Positions 9,310-17,767 of a stretch of DNA of 64,000 nucleotides are shown piece after piece (within the stretch, counting starts at the first letter, position 1; each line of letters starts with the position of its first letter). Made by a program: the position numbers and the translations under genes. Location of the stretch: contig NZ_OAOP01000003.1 in NCBI RefSeq assembly GCF_900207585.1, positions 62,001 to 126,000 of the forward strand. The letters run 5' to 3'. The notes beneath the pieces are model-generated. The model saw nothing but the letters and a program-made list of their open reading frames with translations. It had not been told where the DNA came from and did no database searches. This stretch comes from Bacillus oleivorans (GTDB taxonomy: Bacteria > Bacillota > Bacilli > Bacillales > JC228).

Positions 9310-10163
9310 TGTCTGAACAACCTAAGCAATTAAATGATTTAGATCTTTCTGATACCACTGAGCCGAATCCAGAAAAAAGTATTACCTCAAAAGATTTAAA
9401 AAGTATGTTTTGGAGACTTCAACTATTTCAAGTTTCCTGGAATTATGAAAGGATGCAATCATTAGCTTATGCCTATACGATGAAACCCGTTTTAGAAAAG
9501 CTCTACAAAACAAAAGAAGAAAGATCGGAAGCTTTGAATCGTCACCTTGAGTTTTTTAACACCCATCCAACAATGGCTGCTCCTATCTTAGGTATAAACA
9601 CCGCATTAGAAGAGCAAAACGGAAATGAATCGGGTCAAGGGGTTTCTGGTATAAAAACAGGTTTAATGGGACCTTTAGCCGGAATTGGTGACAGTATTAT
9701 TTGGCTGACTTGGATGCCAATCGTAATGAGTATTGGTGCTGCTTTTGCTATGGACGGTAACATATTGGGTCCAATTTTAGCATTGATATTGTTTAATTTA
9801 GTTAATATACCATTGAAATGGTACGGATTAAAACTTGGATATAACAAAGGTACGAATTTCTTACAAGAAGCTGGTAGTACAGGAATCGTTCAACGTTATA
9901 CAACAATGGCTACGATACTTGGAATTATTGTTATAGGTGGTTTGATTCCACAGATGGTTACTTTGACAACACCATTTGTGCTTACTGTGGGAGATACGGA
10001 AGTTAAATTCCAAGAGATTTTTGATGGAATTTTACCAAACTTACTTCCGCTTATGGTTACCCTGTCTAGCTTTTTCCTTATTAAAAAAGGTAAAAATCCA
10101 GTAGTGATACTACTTGGCACTATTGTGGTATGTATTTTAGGCAAATGGATTGGTATATTTTAA
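9309..10163 (+). CDS. PTS mannose-family IID membrane component
   Basis: A 284-residue EIID. An N-terminal cytosolic part is followed by the typical FWRLQLFQVSWNYERMQ and GLMGPLAGIGDSIIW motifs and a C-terminal group of membrane helices. It completes the transporter that imports and phosphorylates a hexose or hexosamine. The mannose family includes carriers for GlcNAc, GalNAc, mannose and sorbose. The upstream GH84-like enzyme suggests an amino sugar, but the specificity is inferred. Confidence 0.93.
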   Translation: MSEQPKQLNDLDLSDTTEPNPEKSITSKDLKSMFWRLQLFQVSWNYERMQSLAYAYTMKPVLEKLYKTKEERSEALNRHLEFFNTHPTMAAPILGINTALEEQNGNESGQGVSGIKTGLMGPLAGIGDSIIWLTWMPIVMSIGAAFAMDGNILGPILALILFNLVNIPLKWYGLKLGYNKGTNFLQEAGSTGIVQRYTTMATILGIIVIGGLIPQMVTLTTPFVLTVGDTEVKFQEIFDGILPNLLPLMVTLSSFFLIKKGKNPVVILLGTIVVCILGKWIGIF

Positions 10164-10175
10164 GATTTATTTGAT

Positions 10176-10198
10176 AGGGTATGAGTTTATCATACCCT
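10176..10198 (+). other. Hairpin after the IID gene
   Basis: AGGGTATGA (10176-10184) pairs with TCATACCCT (10190-10198) around a five-base loop. There is no T-run. It lies between the PTS genes and the ceramidase-like gene and could tune expression of the downstream genes. Confidence 0.5.
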
Positions 10199-10226
10199 CC
10201 TATTTATCTAATATGGGGGTGTAGTT

Positions 10227-11543
10227 TTGACGCTACTATGTGGTGCTGCGAAAGCAATGATCAATCCTCCTGAGGGTACACTACTAGCAGGCTATTTGGC
10301 GAAACGACCTGCTGAAGGTGTCCATGATCCTCTTTTTGCCAAAGTCTTAGCATTGAAAATTCAAAATAAAACCTTGCTAATGATTAGCTTAGACCTAGTT
10401 AGTGTGGATTCTAGATATGTTTCAGAGTTAAGAAATGAAATTCATGATACTTTCCAGATACCCATTGAAAGTATCATGGTCCATTCAACTCATACCCACT
10501 CTGGTCCAGGTGGAATGACAGACGAAAATTCAATCGTATACAAGGCCTTTTCAGGTATTTGGCCACCGTATGTAGAATCTATAGTAAAGGATCACTATGA
10601 AAAAATAAAAAATGCCGTTCATGAAGCATTATCTTCGCTAACGCCTTGTACGGTCAGATACGGAAAAGGGAAGGCATTAGGAATTGCAGCCAATCGGATA
10701 TCAATCGACAGACACTTCGAACCTGATTTAAATGTTATTATTTTTGAAAGAATAACAGGGAAACAAATAATCGTATACCACTTTGCTTGCCATCCTACAA
10801 TCATGCATGCAGATAATTTACTCGTTAGTGCTGATTTTCCAGGGGCTGCGAATAAATATTTAGAACAAAATGAGGAAGTCGAAATGTCTTTGTTTTTAAA
10901 CGGACCATCAGGGGATGTTAGTACTCGATTCACTCGAAAAGACTCAAGTTTTGATGAGGTAGAAAGAATGGGACGTAAGCTTTCTGAGTGTGTTTTATCA
11001 ACGATAAAGGCTTCTACTAAATTATCAGTCAATCACTTAGATTCTAATATAGTTCCGATAACCCTAGGCCCTCGTAGGTTTGAAACAGAAGATCAATTAA
11101 GGGGTTCTTTATTAAAGGTACAAGAAGAATACAAACATGGTAAGGAAAAAGGTTTAACAGCATCAGAACTAAGGAGAATAGAATCTAAAATAGAAGGCTT
11201 AACGGCTTCCATAAATTTAGTTAATAAGCTGCAAAATGTAGCTCAAATAAAATCTGAGATACAAATAGTTTCCATTGGAGATATGTATTTGGCCACCGTT
11301 CCGGGAGAAATGTTTTATGAAACGGGTTGGGAAATTACTAATGAGTTTGATGAAGTCTGTGAAGTCTTACTTCTAGGAAATACAAACGACTATATAGGTT
11401 ATATCGTTCCTGAAAAATTTTATGAGGACAATAGCTATGAATCTTCTATGACACTATTAGAAAAGGGATCTACAGAATATATTGCTTCCCAGATTATCAA
11501 AAATGTAGGAGGAATGAAACATGTCAGCAATCAACGATTATAA
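10227..11543 (+). CDS. Neutral/alkaline ceramidase-fold hydrolase, cytosolic
   Basis: A 438-residue protein matching the N-terminal catalytic domain of neutral/alkaline non-lysosomal ceramidases, a zinc amidase fold. The visible family features are VHSTHTHSGPGG (zinc histidines), HFACHPTIM, SADFPGAANKYL and FLNGPSGDVSTRF. There is no signal peptide and no C-terminal immunoglobulin-like domain, so it should act in the cytoplasm. The TTG start has GGGGGTG upstream. It follows the PTS genes and overlaps the SIS gene by 23 bases. An N-acyl bond in an imported sugar phosphate is a plausible target, but this is inference; ceramide is unlikely. Confidence 0.8.
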   Translation: MTLLCGAAKAMINPPEGTLLAGYLAKRPAEGVHDPLFAKVLALKIQNKTLLMISLDLVSVDSRYVSELRNEIHDTFQIPIESIMVHSTHTHSGPGGMTDENSIVYKAFSGIWPPYVESIVKDHYEKIKNAVHEALSSLTPCTVRYGKGKALGIAANRISIDRHFEPDLNVIIFERITGKQIIVYHFACHPTIMHADNLLVSADFPGAANKYLEQNEEVEMSLFLNGPSGDVSTRFTRKDSSFDEVERMGRKLSECVLSTIKASTKLSVNHLDSNIVPITLGPRRFETEDQLRGSLLKVQEEYKHGKEKGLTASELRRIESKIEGLTASINLVNKLQNVAQIKSEIQIVSIGDMYLATVPGEMFYETGWEITNEFDEVCEVLLLGNTNDYIGYIVPEKFYEDNSYESSMTLLEKGSTEYIASQIIKNVGGMKHVSNQRL

Positions 11544-12243
11544 AGAGTATGTAAAAAACAAATTAGAATCCGTGTTTAATGAGCAAACGGATAATATTTT
11601 GAAAGGAGCTGACTTAATAAAAGAGTCGGTCAAAAAAGGTGGAAGGCTTTATGTGTTTGGTACAGGGCATTCCCATCTTGTTGCAGAGGAAATTTATAAC
11701 CGCGCAGGTGGTTTAGCATTAGTGACAGCTATTTTAGAGCCAAGTTTAATGTTGCACGAACAACCGAATAAAAGTACGTATGTAGAAAGATTAAACGGGT
11801 ATGCAGAAGTTCTATTAAAAATGAATAATCTCTCAGAAAAGGATACTTTAATGGTTATTTCAAACTCAGGCCGTAATGCAGTACCTGTAGAAATGGCAAT
11901 TAAAGCAAAGGAAATGGGTGTTTCAGTTATTGCATTGACTAGCTTAAAGCATTCTACCGCAGTTGAATCCCGTCATGAGAGTGGTAAGCGATTATTTGAA
12001 GTTGCCGAAGTGGTGATTGATAACGGTGCAGATTATGGCGATGCAACGTTCAACATTGAAGGATTACATACGCCAACGGGATCGATTTCCAGTATAACCG
12101 GTACAGCAATAGCTCAAACACTTATTGTCGCTACGCTAGAGAAGTTGGTTAAGGATGGAATTCAGCCACCAGTATTTAAGAGTAGTAATGCGGATGGTGC
12201 AGACCAATATAATGATGAGATCTTTGCAAAATACGTAAAGTAA
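11521..12243 (+). CDS. SIS-domain sugar-phosphate protein
   Basis: A 240-residue single SIS-domain protein of the UPF0309 type. RLYVFGTGHSHLVAEEIYNRAGG and LMVISNSGRNAVPVEMA are the sugar-phosphate-binding loops, and HTPTGSISSITG is near the C-terminus. It probably isomerises or binds the phosphorylated sugar delivered by the PTS. AGGAGG precedes ATG 11521, and the gene overlaps the ceramidase-like gene, so the two are translated together. Confidence 0.85.
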   Translation: MSAINDYKEYVKNKLESVFNEQTDNILKGADLIKESVKKGGRLYVFGTGHSHLVAEEIYNRAGGLALVTAILEPSLMLHEQPNKSTYVERLNGYAEVLLKMNNLSEKDTLMVISNSGRNAVPVEMAIKAKEMGVSVIALTSLKHSTAVESRHESGKRLFEVAEVVIDNGADYGDATFNIEGLHTPTGSISSITGTAIAQTLIVATLEKLVKDGIQPPVFKSSNADGADQYNDEIFAKYVK

Positions 12244-12330
12244 AACACTTTTACCTCAGTCAAACGAATAGTGAGAGCTATTTGATTATGATTTGAGGTT
12301 TTTTTTATGAATATTTATGGGGGGCATGAA

Positions 12331-13716
12331 GTGAAAACAGCGATTATATTAGCCGCAGGTAAAGGGCAAAAAATGTGGCCATATAATGAGTATCGGCCAA
12401 AAGCTATACTACCAGTTGGAGATAAGCCGAATATTGAAAGATTAGTAAACCAGCTACAAAATTTGCAGTTTGAGCGTATTTTCATAGTCGTACATTATCA
12501 AGAAAGAAGAATTCGACATTTGATGGAGGGTAAAAAAGGAGTAGAAATTATATCTGTTCCTACTCCTCAAGGCACAGCCGATACCCTTCAAAAGGCATTA
12601 GAGTATATCCAGGATACAGAAGTGTTAGTTGCATATGGAGATATAGTCATTACCACCAATAAACTTATTAAATTTATTGAGGAGTTTCGGAAAGAACCGA
12701 AAGATGGCCTAATTTTAGCATCCTTTATCGACTCACAGCGCTCGCAGGATTGGTTCTGTGCTAATGTCCGAGAAGATAAGATGGTTACTGAAATATTGGG
12801 TCACCCGCGGCCACATTACGTTAATTATCAGCTATTAGGCATGTATTGCCTAAAGAAAGAACATATCCATTATTATGTGAAAAGAAATCCTGGAATGATG
12901 TTAAACGTGAACGTGGGAATGATGCCACATCTAGAAGGAGAACTTGAGCAATCACTTCAAATGATGGTGGAAGATCAAAAACAAATCCGAGTTTTCAATG
13001 CTGAAAAGGAAGCAATTGACCTGGATAAACCTTGGCATATTATGGAGAGTAATGCCCTAATAACGAGTGTTGAAGTTGGTGGATTAAAGGAGAATAGCAT
13101 ACATGAAACGGCAAGCATTCACAAAACTGCTGAAATAAGAGGGTATGTGAAACTTGGTAAAAATGTCAAAATTGGCAGAAATGTAATGATTAACGGTAAT
13201 GTTACTATTGGCGATCATACAGTTATCGATAATGGAGCTATCATTGAAGAAAACGTAATGATTGGAGAATATTGTACAATTAAGGACTATTGCAAAATTG
13301 GTCCTAATAGTGTCATCGGTAATAGAAATCGATTCGGTCATTGTGCTGAATTCCAAGGTGTCACATTTGAAAATGTAAGCTTTACCCACTATGGAGAAGT
13401 GTTTGGGGTAGTAGGATCATGTACAGATATTGCAGCTGGAGTGACAGTTGGGATTCTAAGATTTGACGATTTGAACCAAGTCCAAAGAGTAAATGGAAGA
13501 TTGGAAACCCCTGAAAAATACGGAAATGCCGTTTACTTTGGAGATTACACGAGGACTGGAATTTCCAGTCAATACATGCCAGGGGTAAAGATAGGTAATA
13601 ACTGTGTAATCGGGCCAGCTGTCGGAATTCATCATGATATCCCATCAGGTAAGCTCGTTTATAACGAACAACAACTCAAAATGAAGGATTGGGGTTCCAA
13701 TAACTATGGTTGGTAA
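12331..13716 (+). CDS. Sugar-1-phosphate nucleotidyltransferase with left-handed beta-helix
   Basis: A 461-residue GlmU-like protein. Residues 1 to about 230 form the nucleotidyltransferase domain (AIILAAGKGQKMWP, RPKAILPVGDKP and the metal-binding Asp in VAYGDIV). Residues about 250-430 are hexapeptide repeats of a left-handed beta helix (IGRNVMINGNVTIGDHTVID), as in bifunctional acyl/nucleotidyl enzymes. It should activate a sugar phosphate to an NDP-sugar. Although ATG 12307 is open, GTG 12331 is chosen because GGGGG at 12319-12324 lies just upstream and homologues start MKxxILAAG. The NTP and sugar are not identifiable. Confidence 0.83.
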   Translation: MKTAIILAAGKGQKMWPYNEYRPKAILPVGDKPNIERLVNQLQNLQFERIFIVVHYQERRIRHLMEGKKGVEIISVPTPQGTADTLQKALEYIQDTEVLVAYGDIVITTNKLIKFIEEFRKEPKDGLILASFIDSQRSQDWFCANVREDKMVTEILGHPRPHYVNYQLLGMYCLKKEHIHYYVKRNPGMMLNVNVGMMPHLEGELEQSLQMMVEDQKQIRVFNAEKEAIDLDKPWHIMESNALITSVEVGGLKENSIHETASIHKTAEIRGYVKLGKNVKIGRNVMINGNVTIGDHTVIDNGAIIEENVMIGEYCTIKDYCKIGPNSVIGNRNRFGHCAEFQGVTFENVSFTHYGEVFGVVGSCTDIAAGVTVGILRFDDLNQVQRVNGRLETPEKYGNAVYFGDYTRTGISSQYMPGVKIGNNCVIGPAVGIHHDIPSGKLVYNEQQLKMKDWGSNNYGW

Positions 13717-13758
13717 CCTAAATCATAAATAAGTATCAGATATAGAAAAGGAAATCAG

Positions 13759-13809
13759 GTGCCCAACCCTATGCATATCGAATGCCGGGGGTCAGGGCAC
13801 TTTTTTGTT
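13759..13809 (+). terminator. Terminator, GTGCC...GGCAC repeat family, copy A
   Basis: GTGCCC (13759-13764) pairs with GGGCAC (13795-13800), with AACCC/GGGGT pairing inside, and is followed by TTTTTTG. It ends the PTS cluster transcript. It shares its outer stem and position with five similar elements in the window. Confidence 0.8.
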
Positions 13810-13932
13810 TTTTATATGGCAGCAAAAAATTAAAACTTTCCATCCTATATTAGTTCTTTTACAATCAAACAATTAACCTCATTCCGGAAAGAATTCTAGC
13901 AATACCCATATTTTTACCCTCTCAATTTTCTG

Positions 13933-14014
13933 TTGACAAATTGCCTGAAAAGGGACAATAATAAAAAATGTAAACGTTTCAATTTTTATTTAATCAAAAA
14001 TTGAAACGTTTCAA
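13933..14014 (+). promoter_or_regulatory. LacI-gene promoter with two operators in a 16-bp inverted repeat
   Basis: A TTGACA -35 (13933-13938) and AATAAT -10 (13957-13962, 18-base spacer) precede two LacI-type operators: TGTAAACGTTTCAA (13969-13982) and the perfect palindrome TTGAAACGTTTCAA (14001-14014). The operators are joined by a perfect 16-base inverted repeat (13972-13987 and 13996-14011). Repression would block the start region of the regulator gene, so autoregulation is likely. CcpA could also recognise these sites because they resemble cre. Confidence 0.8.
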
Positions 14015-14070
14015 GTAAGTTTTAACCAAGACCTTACATTCGCCACAACAGAAGGGAAGGGGTGATGCGA

Positions 14071-15072
14071 ATGAGCACGATAAAGGATGTATCTCGGGTT
14101 TCTGGAATCTCAATTGGAACCGTTTCCAGATATCTGAATGGTCATAAGGTGAAGAAAGAGAACCAGATTAAAATTGAAAAGGCAATTGAAGAACTGGGAT
14201 ACAAAGTGAACCTTATGGCAAGAGGGCTAAAGACGAATAAGACTTTTACCGTTGGTGTGATCGTACCCAGTGTTACGGACATCTTTAGTAACCAGGTTAT
14301 TGAAGGGATGGAAGAGATACTAGATTCGGAAAAATATAGTCTGATTGTTTGTAGCTCTAGAAATAGTATCGAAACTGAAAAAGAAAAGATTTTATTTTTA
14401 AAAGAAAAGCGTGTAGATGGAATCATTATGATGCCGGTTTCCGATGAAAATGAGCATGTTCATCAACTATTGTCAGAGAAAGTCCCTGTTATTCTGATTG
14501 ACCGATTACTAGATGGGGTAGATTGTGACGCGGTTGTTTGTGACAACGTAAATGGAGCTTATCGGGCCATTGAACAATTAATTCAATACGGTCACCGTCG
14601 GATCGGAATTATTGCAGGTCCGAACAATGTGTTTACCGCTAGAGAGCGTTTAAATGGATATGTTCGAGCTTTAAGTGATTATAAGATTCCAATTGATGAC
14701 TCTCTCATTGAATACGCACTGTATGCTAAAGGCGGCGGCTACGATGGGTATGTGAAACTACTAAACTTACCCGAAAGACCTACAGCTATTTTTGCCACAA
14801 ACTATGAAACAACAATGACGGGTGTTAAATACATGATGGAGAATGGGATCAAGATTGGGGAAGATATTTCCTTATTCGGATACGATAATACGGATGTTTT
14901 CCAAATGCTGACACCATCCATTGCCACCGTTGTTCAGCCGATGAATTCTATTGGCGAACATGCAGCCAAACTTTTATTACAAAGAATTGATAACGATTAC
15001 AAACACTATCCAATCGTTTATCGTTTAAAAACGAAAATTCTTTCAGGTACATCTATTAAAAAACTAATCTAA
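14071..15072 (+). CDS. LacI-family transcriptional regulator
   Basis: A 333-residue LacI/GalR repressor. The N-terminal helix-turn-helix is MSTIKDVSRVSGISIGTVSR, followed by a hinge helix and a periplasmic-binding-protein-like ligand domain (TFTVGVIVPSVTD onward). GTG 14062 and ATG 14065 are also open, but ATG 14071 fits the usual family start and the AAGGGAAGGGG ribosome site. It lies upstream of, and in the same direction as, the ABC importer and kinase genes, so it probably regulates that operon and itself. Confidence 0.92.
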   Translation: MSTIKDVSRVSGISIGTVSRYLNGHKVKKENQIKIEKAIEELGYKVNLMARGLKTNKTFTVGVIVPSVTDIFSNQVIEGMEEILDSEKYSLIVCSSRNSIETEKEKILFLKEKRVDGIIMMPVSDENEHVHQLLSEKVPVILIDRLLDGVDCDAVVCDNVNGAYRAIEQLIQYGHRRIGIIAGPNNVFTARERLNGYVRALSDYKIPIDDSLIEYALYAKGGGYDGYVKLLNLPERPTAIFATNYETTMTGVKYMMENGIKIGEDISLFGYDNTDVFQMLTPSIATVVQPMNSIGEHAAKLLLQRIDNDYKHYPIVYRLKTKILSGTSIKKLI

Positions 15073-15185
15073 AAAAAGGGTAAATACTTTAAGGGGGTGA
15101 GGATGAAGGGGGTTAGTAGACAGTCCTAATCAAGTAACATACATTGATTTGCCTTATTGTTTAATACTTAAAGGGGGAAAACATA

Positions 15186-16136
15186 ATGAAAAAAATATTA
15201 GTTCTTGCATTAGCATTAATGATTGCTCTTTTAGGGGCATGCAGCAGCCAATCAGGCGGCAGCTCAGATGACGGGATTACGATTGGTGCTTCTCTTTTAA
15301 CAGCATCTCACCCATTCCAAGTAGCAATTAAAGAGGCAATTGAAGCCGAAGCAGGTAAACAAGATGTGAAAGTTGATATCGCAATTGCCGATCAAGACTT
15401 AAATCGTCAAATTTCTTCTATTGAAGACTTTATTAACAAGCAAGTAGATGCGATTATTGTAACTCCAGTTGATTCTGATGGAATCAAAGGTGCCTTAATA
15501 AAAGCAAAAGATGCTGGCATCCCAGTTGTAACTGTAGACATTAAAGCAAATGGCGTAGAAGTAGATTCACATATTGCTACTGACAACTATACAGGTGGTA
15601 TGATTGCAGCTGAAGCAATGGCTAAATATATGGGTGGCGAAGGTGAAGTTGGTTTAATTACTTATCCAGAAGTTCAATCAGTTCGTGACCGTATCGATGG
15701 ATTTAAAGCAAATGCGGCTAATCACCCAGGCATGGAAATTGTTACAGAACTGCCAGGACGTACAAGAGAAGAAGCGAAATCGGCTTCTGAGGATATGTTA
15801 ACTGCACAACCTAATCTAAAAGGTATTTTCGGTTTCGGTGATGACATGGCAATCGCTGCAACCGCTGCCATCACAGAAAGAGGAGCAGATGCAGTTGTAA
15901 TTGGATTTGATGGTCTAGAAGAAGCACTGAAATCTGTAGATGAAGATAACGCGTTCAAAGCAGTAGTTGTTCAATTCCCAGACAAAATGGGAGAAGTTGC
16001 TGTACAAAATGCTGTAAAACTAGCAAACGGCGAGGAAGTTGAAAAAGAGGTTCCTATTACACCTGGTCTTTATGTACATAGTGAAGGTTTCGTAGATGTT
16101 ACGGTTGATAATGGCAAAGTAACAATTCCAGAATAA
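15186..16136 (+). CDS. Ribose-type ABC transporter substrate-binding lipoprotein
   Basis: A 316-residue type I periplasmic-binding protein (RbsB-like). The signal peptide ends in lipobox LGAC with Cys19 as the lipid anchor. A serine/glycine-rich linker follows. The binding domain contains ASLLTASHPFQVAIKEA and TVDIKANGVEVDSHIATDNYTGG. It should capture a monosaccharide at the outer face of the membrane and pass it to the permease encoded downstream. Confidence 0.9.
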   Translation: MKKILVLALALMIALLGACSSQSGGSSDDGITIGASLLTASHPFQVAIKEAIEAEAGKQDVKVDIAIADQDLNRQISSIEDFINKQVDAIIVTPVDSDGIKGALIKAKDAGIPVVTVDIKANGVEVDSHIATDNYTGGMIAAEAMAKYMGGEGEVGLITYPEVQSVRDRIDGFKANAANHPGMEIVTELPGRTREEAKSASEDMLTAQPNLKGIFGFGDDMAIAATAAITERGADAVVIGFDGLEEALKSVDEDNAFKAVVVQFPDKMGEVAVQNAVKLANGEEVEKEVPITPGLYVHSEGFVDVTVDNGKVTIPE

Positions 16137-16150
16137 TGAAAAATCCATTA

Positions 16151-16187
16151 AGTGAAGAAATGCCATTCCTGGTATTTCTTCACTTTT
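16151..16187 (+). terminator. Attenuating hairpin between binding-protein and ATPase genes
   Basis: Fourteen-base arms (16151-16164 and 16171-16184, one G-T pair) with a six-base loop are followed by a short TTTT tract. Such hairpins after the binding-protein gene of ABC operons usually allow more binding protein than membrane components to be made; that role is inferred here. Confidence 0.7.
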
Positions 16188-16206
16188 AAAGGAAGTGAAA
16201 TGACAG

Positions 16207-17715
16207 ATGACTACTATACTTAAAATGAATGGCATCAGAAAAGAATTCCCTGGTGTCGTTGCTCTAGATGGAGTCGATATTAGTCTTGAAGAAGGAAAAG
16301 TATTGGCGCTTTTAGGAGAAAACGGAGCCGGAAAATCCACTTTAATGAAAATCTTGTCAGGTTCCTATCAGCCTGATGGTGGATCTATTGAAATCTTTGG
16401 TAAAAAAGTAGAAATCAAAAATGTTACGCATGCTAGGGAGCTCGGAATTTCTATTATCTATCAAGAGCTTAGTCTTAGCCCGAACATGACAGTAGCTGAG
16501 AATATCTTTGCCTTATACGAACCTGTTAAATATGGACTCATTGATGATAAAGCAATGAACCGCCAAAGCCAGGCGTTGCTTGATGAATTAGGTATTTCTA
16601 TTTCTCCAACTGCACTTGTCAAAGAACTTTCTATTTCAAACCAACAGATGATCGAAATCGCAAAAGCAATCAGTTCCGATCCGAAAATTATTATCATGGA
16701 CGAACCGACTTCTGCTTTAAGTAGTAAAGAAACTGAAATTTTATTCAATATTATTCGAAAGCTAAAAAGCAAAGGCTGCTCAGTTATCTATATTTCCCAT
16801 CGAATGGAAGAAATTTTTGAAATCACGGACTCAGTCAGTGTTTTACGAGATGGAAAATACATTGGAACTGTTGAAACGAACGATACAACTTCTGATCAGT
16901 TGATCACTATGATGGTCGGAAGAAGCATGGATGAAATTTATCCAGTAAAAGATTTTCCATACGTACGCGACGAAGCATTACTAGAATTAAAAGGATATCA
17001 TCTTCAAGGAAAGTATCATAATGTTTCATTTACTGTTCGTCCTGGAGAAATTGTGGGCCTATACGGCTTGATGGGTTCTGGTAGAACGGAAATTGCCCAA
17101 GGAATTTTCGGGATGTTGAAAAAAGAACAGGGTGAAATGTTCATCAATGGGAAGAAGGTAGAGGTAGATAATCCTTCTACAGCTATTAAAAATGGAATTG
17201 CATTTGTTACAGAAGACAGAAAGCACGAAGGACTCGTATTATCCGGCAGTGTCTATGAAAATACAACAATTGCAAACTTAAATAAAGTTTTAAATAAGTT
17301 CAAACTCATTAAGCATAACAAGGAAGTTGAGATTACAAAACGTCATGTCGAAAGCTTGAAGATCAAAACACCAAGCATTTACCAAACCGTCAATAAACTA
17401 AGTGGCGGAAATCAACAAAAAATTGTTCTTGCTAAATGGTTTGAAATTGAACCTGACATATTGATTTTAGACGAACCAACCAGAGGTATTGATGTTGGCG
17501 CTAAATTTGAAATATATAAACTGATGATTGAGCTAGCGAAAAAAGGGGTTGGCATTATCATGATTTCCTCCGAGCTTCCTGAGGTTCTTAACACTTCAGA
17601 CCGTATGCTTGTTGTAAGGGATCGTGAAATTGTGGCGGAAATCAAGAATCCGAAAGAAACGACTCAAGAAAAAGTAATGAACTATATTACGTCAGAAAAA
17701 GCATCTCATGTATAA
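16207..17715 (+). CDS. Sugar ABC transporter ATP-binding protein (RbsA-type)
   Basis: A 502-residue protein with two tandem ABC ATPase domains, as in RbsA/MglA. Domain 1 has the Walker A motif GENGAGKST and Walker B IIIMDEPTSALSS. Domain 2 has a degenerate Walker A (GLMGSGRTE) but an intact LSGGNQQK signature and ILILDEPTRGIDVG. The second-site degeneration is normal for this family. It energises import by the permease encoded 52 bases downstream. Confidence 0.92.
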   Translation: MTTILKMNGIRKEFPGVVALDGVDISLEEGKVLALLGENGAGKSTLMKILSGSYQPDGGSIEIFGKKVEIKNVTHARELGISIIYQELSLSPNMTVAENIFALYEPVKYGLIDDKAMNRQSQALLDELGISISPTALVKELSISNQQMIEIAKAISSDPKIIIMDEPTSALSSKETEILFNIIRKLKSKGCSVIYISHRMEEIFEITDSVSVLRDGKYIGTVETNDTTSDQLITMMVGRSMDEIYPVKDFPYVRDEALLELKGYHLQGKYHNVSFTVRPGEIVGLYGLMGSGRTEIAQGIFGMLKKEQGEMFINGKKVEVDNPSTAIKNGIAFVTEDRKHEGLVLSGSVYENTTIANLNKVLNKFKLIKHNKEVEITKRHVESLKIKTPSIYQTVNKLSGGNQQKIVLAKWFEIEPDILILDEPTRGIDVGAKFEIYKLMIELAKKGVGIIMISSELPEVLNTSDRMLVVRDREIVAEIKNPKETTQEKVMNYITSEKASHV

Positions 17716-17767
17716 CAAAAAATTGGATTCAGACCCAAGATGAATCTGATTAGGAAGGTGATAAGTG

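Noticed and set aside
16207-17715. Degenerate second Walker A of the RbsA-like ATPase as evidence of decay
   Set aside because: Loss in the second nucleotide-binding domain is normal for this family; the protein is intact.
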